From positions 1,860,001 to 1,924,000 of the forward strand of contig NZ_CP064873.1 of assembly GCF_019056515.1 (NCBI RefSeq): a DNA stretch of 64,000 nt. The letters run 5' to 3'. Below the pieces are notes generated by a model. The model ran no database searches. It was not told where the DNA came from and saw only the letters and a list, made by a program, of their open reading frames with translations. Each line of letters starts with the position of its first letter. Position 1 is the stretch's first letter. The stretch is from Microbacterium paraoxydans. GTDB taxonomy: Bacteria; Actinomycetota; Actinomycetes; Actinomycetales; Microbacteriaceae. The translations under genes were made by a program, and so were the position numbers. Positions 50,578 to 58,856 of this stretch are shown in pieces.

Positions 50578-51363
50578 TCAGGAGGCGGCGCGGGCGGAGT
50601 AGCGCCCGTCCTCGCTGCTGAGCGCGATCGGCATGCCGAAGGTCTCGCCGAGGGCGTCCGCGGTGAGCGTCTCCGCGATCGGGCCCGCGGCGACCACGGC
50701 GCCGTCGCGGATCAGCAGCACGTGCGTGAACCCGACGGGGATCTCCTCGACGTGGTGGGTGACCATGAGCATCGCGGGCGTCGTCGGCGCCGACGCATAG
50801 CCGCCGAGCAGAGCCAGCAGCTCCTCGCGCGACCCGAGGTCGAGCGAGGCCGTCGGCTCGTCGAGCAGCAGGAGCTCCGGGTCCGTCATGACCGCCCGGG
50901 CGATCTGCACGCGCTTCTGCTCGCCGTCGCTCAGCGTGCCGAAGGTGCGGTCGGCGAGGTGCGCGAGACGCCAGTCGCCCAGCACGCGCAGCGCACGCCG
51001 CTCATCGATGTCCTCGTAGCTCTCGTTCCAGCGCCCGAGCACGGAGTACGCCGCCGTGAGGACGGTGTTGAGCACCGTCTCGTCACGCGGGATGCGCTTG
51101 GCCATGGCGGACGATGCGAACCCGATCCGCGGACGGATCTCGAAGACGTCGGCGCGTCCGAGTGTCTCGCCGAGGACGGTGACCGTGCCCGAGGTGGGGT
51201 GCATCAGCGTGTCGGCGAGCTGCAGCAGGGTCGTCTTCCCCGCACCGTTCGGCCCGAGGATCACCCATCGCTGATCGTCAGAGACCTGCCAGGTCACGTG
51301 ATCGATGATGTTGCGCCCCTCTCGGCGCACGACGACGTCGGTGAACTCCAGAGCGATCGGCAT
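50578..51363 (-). CDS. ABC transporter ATP-binding protein
   Basis: A 261-residue ATPase with Walker A Gly-Pro-Asn-Gly-Ala-Gly-Lys-Thr-Thr, a Leu-Ser-Asp-Gly-Glu-Gln signature (Asp instead of the usual Gly), Walker B Leu-Leu-Leu-Leu-Asp-Glu-Pro, and His in Val-Thr-His-His. No permease gene is adjacent, so its partner or a soluble role (YlmA/ModF-like) is unknown. Its start is 17 bases from the glgA stop on the same strand, so the two may be co-transcribed. Confidence 0.88.
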   Translation of the reverse strand: MPIALEFTDVVVRREGRNIIDHVTWQVSDDQRWVILGPNGAGKTTLLQLADTLMHPTSGTVTVLGETLGRADVFEIRPRIGFASSAMAKRIPRDETVLNTVLTAAYSVLGRWNESYEDIDERRALRVLGDWRLAHLADRTFGTLSDGEQKRVQIARAVMTDPELLLLDEPTASLDLGSREELLALLGGYASAPTTPAMLMVTHHVEEIPVGFTHVLLIRDGAVVAAGPIAETLTADALGETFGMPIALSSEDGRYSARAAS

Positions 51364-51380
51364 ACCGAAAGCCTATCGGC

Positions 51381-52565
51381 TCAGGCGGACAGCTCTGCGT
51401 AGAGCGCGCGGGTCTCGTCGGCGATCGCGCCCCAGCTGAATTGCGTGCGGGCCCGCTCCCGACCGGCCTCGCCGTACTCCCGCGCCCGCGCCGGATCCGT
51501 GGCGACCTCGGTGAGGACTGCCGCGAGATCGGCGACGAAGCGGTCGGGGTCGGTCGGTGTGCCCGTGCCGTCCTGCACCTGCTCGATGGGGACCAGCCGG
51601 CCCGTCACGCCGTCGTCGACGACCTCGGGGATGCCGCCGGTCGCGGTTCCCACGACGGCGGCTCCGCAGGCCATGGCCTCGAGGTTCACGATCCCGAGCG
51701 GCTCGTAGACGGAGGGGCAGACGAAGGTGGTCGCCGCGGCCAGGATCGCCGACAGCTCGTCCCGCGGCAGCATCCGCTCGATCCACACCACGCCCTCCCG
51801 GGTCTGCTGCAGCAGCCGCACCCCCTCCTGGACCTCCGCCATGATCTCCGGCGTGTCCGGAGCACCGGCGCAGAGGATGAGCTGGACCTCGGGCGGCAGC
51901 AGCCGTGCCGCCTGCAGGAGGTAGGGCAGCCCCTTCTGCCGTGTGATGCGTCCGACGAAGACGACCGAGGGGCGCTCAGGATCCATGCCGATCGAGGAGA
52001 GGAAGGCCGGATCCTGCACCGGACGCCAGCGCTCGACATCGATCCCGTTGTGGATCACCCGGACCCGCGCGGGGTCGACCTGCGGATAGCTGCGGAGGAT
52101 GTCCGCGCGCATGCCGGCGCTCACGGCGATCACCGCGGCGGCGTTCTCGTAGGCGAGCTTCTCGATGCCGCTCGACACGGCGTAGCCGCCCCCGAGCTGC
52201 TCGGCCTTCCACGGCCGCAGCGGCTCGAGGCTGTGCGCCGTGAGCACGTGCGGGATCCCATGGAGCTGGGAGGCGAGGTGTCCGGCGAAGTTGGCGTACC
52301 AGGTATGGCTGTGCACGACGTCGGCGCCCGCGATGGCCGACACGATCTCCAGGTCCGTTCCGAGCGTCTGCAGCGCCGGGTTGGCGGCGGAGAGGCTCTC
52401 GGGAGCGCGGTAGGCGAAGGTGCCCTCCTCGTCGCGCGGCGCGCCGAATGCTCGCACCGTCACATCGATGTCCCGACGCAGTGCGGAGACGAGTTCGGCG
52501 ACGTGCACACCCGCGCCTCCGTAGATCTCCGGCGGATACTCCTTGGTGATCATCTCGACTCGCAT
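51381..52565 (-). CDS. glgA: Glycogen synthase/maltose-1-phosphate synthase, GT4 type
   Basis: A 394-residue GT-B glycosyltransferase with Lys-Glu-Tyr-Pro-Pro-Glu-Ile-Tyr-Gly-Gly-Ala-Gly-Val-His at the N-terminus (nucleotide-sugar loop), Phe-Val-Gly-Arg-Ile-Thr-Arg-Gln-Lys-Gly in the middle and Glu-Pro-Leu-Gly-Ile-Val-Asn-Leu-Glu-Ala-Met-Ala-Cys-Gly in the donor site. It is the actinobacterial GT4 form (Rv1212c-like, also called GlgM), which in mycobacteria makes maltose-1-phosphate from ADP-glucose. It diverges from glgC, which supplies ADP-glucose, with 69 bp between. Confidence 0.92.
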   Translation of the reverse strand: MRVEMITKEYPPEIYGGAGVHVAELVSALRRDIDVTVRAFGAPRDEEGTFAYRAPESLSAANPALQTLGTDLEIVSAIAGADVVHSHTWYANFAGHLASQLHGIPHVLTAHSLEPLRPWKAEQLGGGYAVSSGIEKLAYENAAAVIAVSAGMRADILRSYPQVDPARVRVIHNGIDVERWRPVQDPAFLSSIGMDPERPSVVFVGRITRQKGLPYLLQAARLLPPEVQLILCAGAPDTPEIMAEVQEGVRLLQQTREGVVWIERMLPRDELSAILAAATTFVCPSVYEPLGIVNLEAMACGAAVVGTATGGIPEVVDDGVTGRLVPIEQVQDGTGTPTDPDRFVADLAAVLTEVATDPARAREYGEAGRERARTQFSWGAIADETRALYAELSA

Positions 52566-52634
52566 GCCTAGACGCTATCGAGCGGGTTGTCCAGATGCTA
52601 GTTCCCCGCGCCGAACGGGATCTATGGTGGACCC

Positions 52635-53876
52635 ATGTCCGCTCCAAAGAAGGTCTTCGGGATCATCCTCGCCGGCGGCGAGGGCAAGCGACTCATGCCG
52701 CTGACGGCCGACCGCGCAAAACCGGCCGTCCCGTTCGGCGGCCAGTACCGCCTGATCGACTTCGCCATCTCGAACCTCATCAACTCCGGGCTGAGACAGA
52801 TCGTCGTCCTGACCCAGTACAAGTCGCACAGCCTCGACCGGCACATCTCGCAGACGTGGCGGATGTCGGCGCTGCTCGACTCGTACGTCGCCTCGGTCCC
52901 GGCCCAGCAGCGGCTCGGCAAGCGGTGGTTCTCCGGATCCGCCGACGCGATCCTGCAGAGCATGAACCTGATCAACGACGAGAAGCCCGACATCGTCGTC
53001 GTGATCGGCGCCGACCACGTCTATCGGATGGACTTCCGCCAGATGCTCGAGGCGCACATCGAGTCCGGCGCGAAGGCGACGGTCGCGGGCATCCGTCAGC
53101 CGCTCGCCCTGGCGTCCCAGTTCGGGGTCATCGACGCCGATCCGGAGTCCGGACGCATCCGGCAGTTCCTCGAGAAGCCCACCGACGCCACGGGTCTGTC
53201 GGACTCCCCGCACGAAGTGCTGGCCTCCATGGGCAACTACATCTTCGACACCGACGCCCTCATCGCGGCGGTCGAGGCCGACGGCGAGCTGCCGACGTCG
53301 AGTCATGACATGGGCGGCGACATCGTCCCGTACTTCGTCGACCGCGGCGAGGCCGGCTACTACGACATGAAGCAGAACGAGGTCCCGGGGTCTTCCCCGC
53401 GCGACCGCTCGTACTGGCGCGACGTGGGGACGATCGACTCGTTCTTCGACGCGCACCGGGACCTGATCTCGACGCTTCCGATCTTCAACCTCTACAACAT
53501 GGAGTGGCCGATCCACTCGCAGGCGGTCAACTCCCCGCCGGCGAAGTTCGTCCGCGACTCCGTAGGGCGGATCGGCAACGCGATCGACTCGATCGTCTCG
53601 CTGGGGTCGGTGCTCTCCGGCACGCACCTCGAACGCAGCGTCGTGGGGCCGTGGACCCTGGCCGGCGGCGGCTCGACCATCACGGACTCCGTGGTGTTCG
53701 ATCACGTCCACGTCGGTCAGGGCGCCCGCGTGCACCGCGCGATCCTCGACAAGAACGTCGTGCTCGCCGACGGCGCCACGGTCGGCGTCGACCGCGAACG
53801 CGATCTCGCCCGCGGGTTCACGGTCACGGAGTCGGGGATCACAGTCGTGGGCAAGGGCGTGTTCATCGAACGCTGA
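52635..53876 (+). CDS. glgC: Glucose-1-phosphate adenylyltransferase
   Basis: Makes ADP-glucose for glycogen. A 413-residue nucleotidyltransferase with [14 protein letters not shown] (pyrophosphorylase motif), [21 protein letters not shown] and a C-terminal left-handed beta-helix (Gly-Thr-His-Leu-Glu-Arg-Ser-Val-Val). Divergent from glgA. Confidence 0.96.
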   Translation: MSAPKKVFGIILAGGEGKRLMPLTADRAKPAVPFGGQYRLIDFAISNLINSGLRQIVVLTQYKSHSLDRHISQTWRMSALLDSYVASVPAQQRLGKRWFSGSADAILQSMNLINDEKPDIVVVIGADHVYRMDFRQMLEAHIESGAKATVAGIRQPLALASQFGVIDADPESGRIRQFLEKPTDATGLSDSPHEVLASMGNYIFDTDALIAAVEADGELPTSSHDMGGDIVPYFVDRGEAGYYDMKQNEVPGSSPRDRSYWRDVGTIDSFFDAHRDLISTLPIFNLYNMEWPIHSQAVNSPPAKFVRDSVGRIGNAIDSIVSLGSVLSGTHLERSVVGPWTLAGGGSTITDSVVFDHVHVGQGARVHRAILDKNVVLADGATVGVDRERDLARGFTVTESGITVVGKGVFIER

Positions 53877-53924
53877 CGCGTCATGCGGCGTGGGCTCCGG
53901 TCCCCCGGTCGCTAGGCTCGGGGG

Positions 53925-54560
53925 GTGACCACCGCGCGATTCCTCGTCGTCCTCGATGCCGATTCCACGCTCATCCGGAACGAGGTGATCGAGCTCCTCG
54001 CCGAGGAGGCCGGCCGTCGCACCGAGGTGCAGGCGGCCACGGAAGCCGCGATGCGCGGGGAGATCGACTTCGCGACCAGCCTCCGCTCCCGGGTGGCTAC
54101 CCTCGCGGGCGTTCCCGTCGAGGCGTTCGCCCGCGTTCGCGCCCGCGTCGAGCCGACTCCGGGCGTCCGCGACCTCACCACCGCCGTACACGCACGGGGC
54201 GGCGTCGTCGGCGTCGTCTCCGGCGGGTTCCACGAGATCCTCGACGACGTCGCACCGGGGCTCGGCGTGGACCGGTGGCGGGCGAACCGCCTCGAGGTCG
54301 CCGACGGCGCGCTCACGGGGCGGGTGGGCGGTGACATCGTCGACGGCGCGGCCAAGGCCTTCTGGCTGCGCACCTGGGCGGAGGAGCTCGGCGTGGCGCC
54401 GCACGCGACCATCGCGATCGGCGACGGCGCCAACGATCTCCCGATGATGGCGGTCGCCGGCCTGGGGCTCGCTTTCAACGCCAAGCCCGCCGTCCGCGAG
54501 TCCGCGAGCCTGGTCATCGGCCCGGTCGACCTCGGAACGGTCATCCCGCTCCTCCCCTGA
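53925..54560 (+). CDS. serB: Phosphoserine phosphatase
   Basis: Last step of serine synthesis; HAD family. The 211-residue catalytic domain has Asp11-Ala-Asp13-Ser-Thr as nucleophile motif, Val-Ser-Gly-Gly-Phe as motif II, Lys near 148, and Ile-Gly-Asp-Gly-Ala-Asn-Asp as motif IV. The ACT domains of longer SerB forms are absent. GTG 53925 gives the normal N-terminus. Confidence 0.92.
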   Translation: MTTARFLVVLDADSTLIRNEVIELLAEEAGRRTEVQAATEAAMRGEIDFATSLRSRVATLAGVPVEAFARVRARVEPTPGVRDLTTAVHARGGVVGVVSGGFHEILDDVAPGLGVDRWRANRLEVADGALTGRVGGDIVDGAAKAFWLRTWAEELGVAPHATIAIGDGANDLPMMAVAGLGLAFNAKPAVRESASLVIGPVDLGTVIPLLP

Positions 54561-54598
54561 CCCTGGCCGATGTCCGGGGCCGGGTCTACGGTCGGGTC

Positions 54599-55300
54599 AT
54601 GGACATCATCCTCATCCCCGGCCTCTGGCTCGACGCCTCCAGCTGGGACGACGTCGTGCCTGCCCTCGAGCGCGCCGGCCACCGCCCTCATCCGCTGACC
54701 ATGCCCGGGCTCGACGCGTCTGCGGAGACGGCGGCGGGTGTCGGGATCGACGACTGGGTCGCCGCCGCGGTCGCCGCCGTCGATGCCGCGGAGGGCGACG
54801 TGGTGGTCGTCGGACACAGCGGCGGAGGCAACGTCGCCTGGGGCGTCGCCGACGCGCGACCGGACCGCGTGGCCCGGGTCGTCTTCGTCGACACCGTGCC
54901 GCCGCCCCCGGGCTCGGGCATCAGCGAGTTCCCGGTGCAGGACGGCGTCGTCCCGTTCCCGGGCTGGGGTTTCTTCCCCGACGAGGACGTGCACGATCTG
55001 GACGACGAGACTCGTGCGAGGACGGCCCCGCTCACGCACAGCGTCCCCGCGCGGGTGCCGACGGACGAGCTCGCTCTGCACGACCACGACCCGGCACGGT
55101 ATCGCATCCCGGTCACCCTGCTGATGGGAGGGCTGGACCAGGACGCCTTCGACGCGGTGATCAGCCAGTGGGGTCCGTACGCCGAGGAGTATCGGGCGAT
55201 CGGCGACGCCGAGGTCGTCCGGATCGGCTCGGGACACTGGCCGCAGTTCTCGGCGCCCGAGCGTCTCGCGGAGCTCCTCGTGCGCGCGATCGATCGCTGA
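54599..55300 (+). CDS. Alpha/beta hydrolase
   Basis: A 233-residue hydrolase with Ile-Pro-Gly-Leu-Trp-Leu (oxyanion loop), Gly-His-Ser-Gly-Gly-Gly nucleophile motif at about 73-78 and a final His in Gly-Ser-Gly-His-Trp-Pro. Similar proteins act as esterases on small substrates; the substrate is unknown. It follows serB by 38 bp and converges with fabG. Confidence 0.88.
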   Translation: MDIILIPGLWLDASSWDDVVPALERAGHRPHPLTMPGLDASAETAAGVGIDDWVAAAVAAVDAAEGDVVVVGHSGGGNVAWGVADARPDRVARVVFVDTVPPPPGSGISEFPVQDGVVPFPGWGFFPDEDVHDLDDETRARTAPLTHSVPARVPTDELALHDHDPARYRIPVTLLMGGLDQDAFDAVISQWGPYAEEYRAIGDAEVVRIGSGHWPQFSAPERLAELLVRAIDR

Positions 55301-55315
55301 CGAGGACCGCTGGGG

Positions 55316-56026
55316 TCAGTGCCCCATGCCGAGACCGCCGTCGACCGGGATGACGGCGCCCGAGATGTAGCCGGCGTCGTCGCTCGCCAACCAGGTCACG
55401 ACGCCCGCGACCTCATCCGGCGTCGCGAACCGCCCCGCGGGGATGTTCGCCTTGTACTGCTTCTGCGTCTCCTCGGGGAGCTCCGCCGTCATGTCGGTCT
55501 CGATGAAGCCGGGTGCCACGACGTTGGCCGTGATGCCGCGCCCGCCGAGCTCGCGCGTGAGCGAGCGGGCGAAACCGACCAGCGCGCTCTTGGAGGCGGC
55601 GTAGTTCGTCTGCCCGGCGGAGCCGTACAGGCCCACGACGCTGGAGATGAGGATGACCCGTCCGAACCGTGCCCGCAGCATCGCCTTCGACGCACGCTTG
55701 ACGACGCGGAAGGTGCCGCCGAGGTTCGTGGCCACGACGCTGTCGAAGTCGTCCTCGCTCATGCGCATGAGCAGGGTGTCCTTGGTGATGCCGGCGTTGG
55801 CGACGACGATCTCCACCGGACCCAGCTGCTGCTCCACCTCGGTGAAGGCCGCGTCGAGAGCGGCGGCGTCCGTGACGTCGGCGCGCACCGTCAGGGTGCC
55901 TTCCGGACCCTCTCCGCTGCGAGCGGTCACCGCCACCCGGTAGCCCTCCCGCACGAAGCGCTCGGCGATAGCGCGGCCGATGCCGCGGTTGCCTCCGGTG
56001 ACGAGGACGACGCGCTCCGCGCTCAT
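55316..56026 (-). CDS. fabG: 3-oxoacyl-ACP reductase (FabG/MabA-like SDR)
   Basis: NADPH-dependent reduction of 3-oxoacyl-ACP in fatty acid elongation. A 236-residue SDR with Gly-Gly-Asn-Arg-Gly-Ile-Gly, Asn-Ala-Gly-Ile-Thr, catalytic Ser-Ser-Val-Val-Gly and Tyr-Ala-Ala-Ser-Lys, then Val-Ala-Pro-Gly-Phe-Ile-Glu-Thr-Asp-Met. The close FabG1/MabA pattern makes a fatty-acid role likely, though it lies outside the fab operon. ATG 56026 is the conserved start; the long upstream frame is rejected. Confidence 0.88.
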   Translation of the reverse strand: MSAERVVLVTGGNRGIGRAIAERFVREGYRVAVTARSGEGPEGTLTVRADVTDAAALDAAFTEVEQQLGPVEIVVANAGITKDTLLMRMSEDDFDSVVATNLGGTFRVVKRASKAMLRARFGRVILISSVVGLYGSAGQTNYAASKSALVGFARSLTRELGGRGITANVVAPGFIETDMTAELPEETQKQYKANIPAGRFATPDEVAGVVTWLASDDAGYISGAVIPVDGGLGMGH

Positions 56027-56166
56027 GGGACACTCCTGGGTCTGGGGTCGAGGGCCGGGGTTCCGGGCCGTGATCGATCCTAGCGACGTTGCCGTGCCGC
56101 CTTCACGACGACGGTTTGACAGACCGGGAGCCTCCTGGGACTCTGAGGGCGACGAAAGGCACCAGC

Positions 56167-56670
56167 GTGAGCGATCCCCGTATCTCAGGTTCGTCCGGCG
56201 AGCAGCCCCCGGCCTTCCCCCCGGCTCCCGGTTCCGCCCCGGCGTACCCGGGGTTCCCGCCGGCACCGCAGGCGAACGCCGCCACGCAGTCGTCTTCGGC
56301 GCCTCAGCAGTACTCGGCGCCTCAGCAGTACGGGGCCCCGCAGCAGTACGCGGCCCCGCAGCCGTATGGAGCCGCGCCTGCGCGGCCGTCCAGCGGACTC
56401 GCGATCACCTCCCTCGTCTGCGGCATCGCCGGTGTCGTGCTGTTCTGGGCGATCGTGCCGATGCTCGCCTCGATCGCGGCCGTGATCACCGGTCACATGG
56501 CGCTCGGACAGATCCGTCGCACTCCCGGTCTCGGCGGCCGCGGCATGGCGATCGCCGGGCTCATCCTCGGCTACGTCATGATCGGCGTGCTGGTCTTCAC
56601 CATCGTCTCGACAATCATCGGCCTCGTCGTCTTCGGCGCCTTCACCCTGCCGTTCGTCTTCGCGAGCTGA
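56167..56670 (+). CDS. DUF4190 membrane protein with Gln/Pro/Tyr-rich N-terminus
   Basis: A 167-residue protein. The first 75 residues are disordered, with repeated Ala-Pro-Gln-Gln-Tyr units (five near-copies). Two membrane helices follow at about 80-105 and 125-160, separated by Gly-His-Met-Ala-Leu-Gly-Gln-Ile-Arg-Arg, the DUF4190 signature. Function is unknown. GTG 56167 with GAAAGG upstream is chosen. Confidence 0.85.
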   Translation: MSDPRISGSSGEQPPAFPPAPGSAPAYPGFPPAPQANAATQSSSAPQQYSAPQQYGAPQQYAAPQPYGAAPARPSSGLAITSLVCGIAGVVLFWAIVPMLASIAAVITGHMALGQIRRTPGLGGRGMAIAGLILGYVMIGVLVFTIVSTIIGLVVFGAFTLPFVFAS

Positions 56671-56722
56671 CGCCTCGCCCGGGCATGCCGATGTCGCCAC
56701 GGCGGCGTAGGCTGGAACCATC

Positions 56723-57067
56723 GTGAAGAACGCACGTCGAGTCCCGGCCGTCACCTCACTGCCGCAGTCCCCGCGGGATGAGGGAGACCATCGTGTGCGC
56801 CGGTATGCCCTGACGATGACGATCCGCATCGTCTGCTTCGGGCTGATGTTCTTCGTGCAGCCGTTCGGCTGGTGGACCTGGGTGTTCGCGCTGGCCGCCG
56901 CCGTGCTCCCGTACATCGCCGTCGTCTTCGCGAACGCCGGCAGCGACAGCACGGAGACCGCCGCCGAGTCGCCGATGCGCGAGATCGACGCGCCGCCCGC
57001 ACCGTCGCTTGCTCCGGAGACCGCCCCCGACGTCATCACCATCCGCGAAGGCCGCACCGACCGATGA
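56723..57067 (+). CDS. DUF3099 family membrane protein
   Basis: A 114-residue protein with an Arg-rich N-terminus, two membrane helices (about 30-48 and 52-72, with Gln-Pro-Phe-Gly-Trp-Trp-Thr-Trp-Val) and an acidic tail. Family of unknown function in Actinobacteria, often linked to SURF1. GTG 56723 is the start. Its stop overlaps the next ATG (ATGA). Confidence 0.85.
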   Translation: MKNARRVPAVTSLPQSPRDEGDHRVRRYALTMTIRIVCFGLMFFVQPFGWWTWVFALAAAVLPYIAVVFANAGSDSTETAAESPMREIDAPPAPSLAPETAPDVITIREGRTDR

Positions 57068-57258
57068 GCGCGCTCATCTGCTCGCGCGCCGGCTGCCGGA
57101 GCGCGGCCACGAGGCAGGTCGTCTGGCGCAACCCGCGTATCCACTCCGCCGATCGCGAGAAGATCTGGCTGGCGTGCGAGGAGCACGTCGGCTTCCTCCA
57201 CGACTACCTCGCCGCGCGGGACTTCCCGGTGACGGTGCGAGACGGGGTGCCTTCATGA
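57064..57258 (+). CDS. Small Cys/His protein in SURF1 operon
   Basis: A 64-residue protein with Cys6-x4-Cys11 and Cys38-x2-His41, a likely zinc site, and a Trp-rich core. It overlaps both neighbours by 4 bases (ATGA on each side), so the three genes form one operon. Function is unknown; linkage suggests a role in cytochrome oxidase assembly. Confidence 0.8.
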   Translation: MSALICSRAGCRSAATRQVVWRNPRIHSADREKIWLACEEHVGFLHDYLAARDFPVTVRDGVPS

Positions 57259-58064
57259 GCAACCGCCTGACCCGCTGGGGCGTGTACGTCCTCATCGCCA
57301 TCGGCTTCGCGATCGCCTGCGTCTTCCTCTCCAACTGGCAGTTCGAGAGGAACGAATCCCGCGCTGAACAGATCGCGCTGGTGGAGCAGAACTACGATGC
57401 CCCGGCCGTCCCCCTCGCCGACGTGGTCGCCGACGACGAGCTCGACCCCGCAGACGAATGGCGCCCCGTCACGCTGCAGGGCGAGTACCTCGCCGACGAG
57501 CAGCTCCTGGTCCGCAACCGTCCCCACGGCGGAACGAGCGCGTTCGAGGTGCTGGTCCCCTTCCGCGATGCCGACGGTCGTGTGCTCATCGTCGACCGCG
57601 GCTGGGTGGCCCCGGGCGAGGGCGAGCTCCCGGACGCTGTCCCCTCTCCGCCGTCCGGTGAGGTCACGGTGACCGTCCGCCTGCGCCCCGGCGAGCCGCT
57701 TCCCGGGTCCGGACGCGGGGCTCCGGAGGGCCAGGTGCCCACGATCCACCTCCCGTCCATCGCCGACCTCGTCGGCGACGAGGTGATCACCGGTACGTAC
57801 GGACGCCTGGTCGAGGAGCAGCCTGCCGCCGACACGGCGCTGGGCGGCTTCGAGTCCCCCACCGACGACCCGGGTCCGCACCTGTCCTATGCGATCCAGT
57901 GGATCCTGTTCGCCATCATGGGCTTCATCTTCATCGGGTACATCATCCGCACGGAGATCGTGAAGCACCGCGAAGAGGTCGAGGGGAAGCCGGCACCGGT
58001 GAAGGCACCGAAACGCCGCGACCGCGACGCGGATGCCGAGGACGAACTGCTCGACGCGCGCTGA
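57255..58064 (+). CDS. SURF1-family cytochrome oxidase assembly protein
   Basis: A 269-residue protein with the SURF1 layout: an N-terminal membrane helix (about 9-27, then Asn-Trp-Gln-Phe-Glu-Arg), an extracytoplasmic domain with Trp-Arg-Pro-Val-Thr-Leu-Gln-Gly-Glu-Tyr and Val-Asp-Arg-Gly-Trp-Val, and a C-terminal helix (Tyr-Ala-Ile-Gln-Trp-Ile-Leu-Phe-Ala-Ile). It helps assemble the heme a-containing oxidase. A charged tail with Lys/Asp follows. Confidence 0.92.
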   Translation: MSNRLTRWGVYVLIAIGFAIACVFLSNWQFERNESRAEQIALVEQNYDAPAVPLADVVADDELDPADEWRPVTLQGEYLADEQLLVRNRPHGGTSAFEVLVPFRDADGRVLIVDRGWVAPGEGELPDAVPSPPSGEVTVTVRLRPGEPLPGSGRGAPEGQVPTIHLPSIADLVGDEVITGTYGRLVEEQPAADTALGGFESPTDDPGPHLSYAIQWILFAIMGFIFIGYIIRTEIVKHREEVEGKPAPVKAPKRRDRDADAEDELLDAR

Positions 58065-58204
58065 CCGGGCCGGGGAGCGTCACGCGAACGCGAGAACACG
58101 CCGGACGTTGCGCTGCCCGGCACCCTTTCGATCCCGGACGGCCCGCCCTGCCGACCCAGGATGGGAAACGGGCCTCTTGGACCGTCGGCACGCACCATTT
58201 CGAT

Positions 58205-58218
58205 CCCCGCCTGCGGGG
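58205..58218. terminator. Short hairpin between SURF1 and PNPOx genes
   Basis: CCCCGC pairs with GCGGGG around CT in the 176-bp convergent gap (58065-58240). Nothing else recognisable was found in that gap. Confidence 0.45.
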
Positions 58219-58240
58219 CGCCTCCGGTCGTTCTCGATGT

Positions 58241-58834
58241 CTAGCGCTCGCGAGCAGAGCCCGTGACGGCATGCCGCCATCCGCGGCCGACGACGTCATA
58301 GACGATCCGGGTGTGGTTCCGGTCGGACGCCCCCTGCCAGAACTCGACCCGCGTCGGAACCACCCGCCACAGCACCCAGTCCCCCGGTCGGAGACCCGCG
58401 CGGGCGCTCTCGGAGCGGGCCGCGAGGTCGGCGTCGCTCTCGGCCGCCGACGCCTCCTCCACGGTTCCTCGGACCCGGATCGCGCGCCGCTGCGGCTGCC
58501 ACCAGAGGTTCAGTGCCGCAGCCGGACGCGTACCGAGCTGCGCGGCCTTCCGGGAGGACCGGGCCCCGGCGAACGCCCAGCCGCGCGCGTCCACGTCCTT
58601 GAGGATCAGGGTGCGCGCGTCCGGGATGCCGTCGGCGTCCACCGTCGCCAGCGTCGCCGCGTGCGGTTCGGGGACGCCGGCCGCGGCCGCCGCGCGGAGC
58701 CACTCCCGGAAGAGCAGCACCGGATCGTCGGGAAGGTCGTCGAGGTGCAGCGGCGGCGCCGTCCCGGTGAGGGTGGGCTGCGCACGCAACCACGCCGCGA
58801 GTTCCGAGGGAGGAAGGATCGGGTGCGCCGCCAT
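58241..58834 (-). CDS. Pyridoxamine 5'-phosphate oxidase (PdxH-like)
   Basis: A 197-residue FMN flavoprotein of the PNPOx family. It has Ala-Thr-Leu-Ala-Thr-Val-Asp-Ala-Asp-Gly-Ile-Pro-Asp-Ala-Arg-Thr-Leu-Ile-Leu-Lys, then Leu-Asn-Leu-Trp-Trp-Gln-Pro-Gln-Arg-Arg-Ala-Ile-Arg-Val-Arg-Gly, and the C-terminal Pro-Thr-Arg-Val-Glu-Phe-Trp-Gln-Gly, which are PdxH landmarks. It makes pyridoxal phosphate in the salvage route; the C-terminal PNPOx_C part looks shorter than in E. coli, so substrate assignment is moderate. Confidence 0.82.
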   Translation of the reverse strand: MAAHPILPPSELAAWLRAQPTLTGTAPPLHLDDLPDDPVLLFREWLRAAAAAGVPEPHAATLATVDADGIPDARTLILKDVDARGWAFAGARSSRKAAQLGTRPAAALNLWWQPQRRAIRVRGTVEEASAAESDADLAARSESARAGLRPGDWVLWRVVPTRVEFWQGASDRNHTRIVYDVVGRGWRHAVTGSARER

Positions 58835-58856
58835 CCTCCGACTATGCCACGTCCCG

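Noticed and set aside
56290..56375. CAGCAGTACG-like tandem repeats.
   Set aside because: Encode the Gln/Pro/Tyr-rich N-terminus of the DUF4190 protein.
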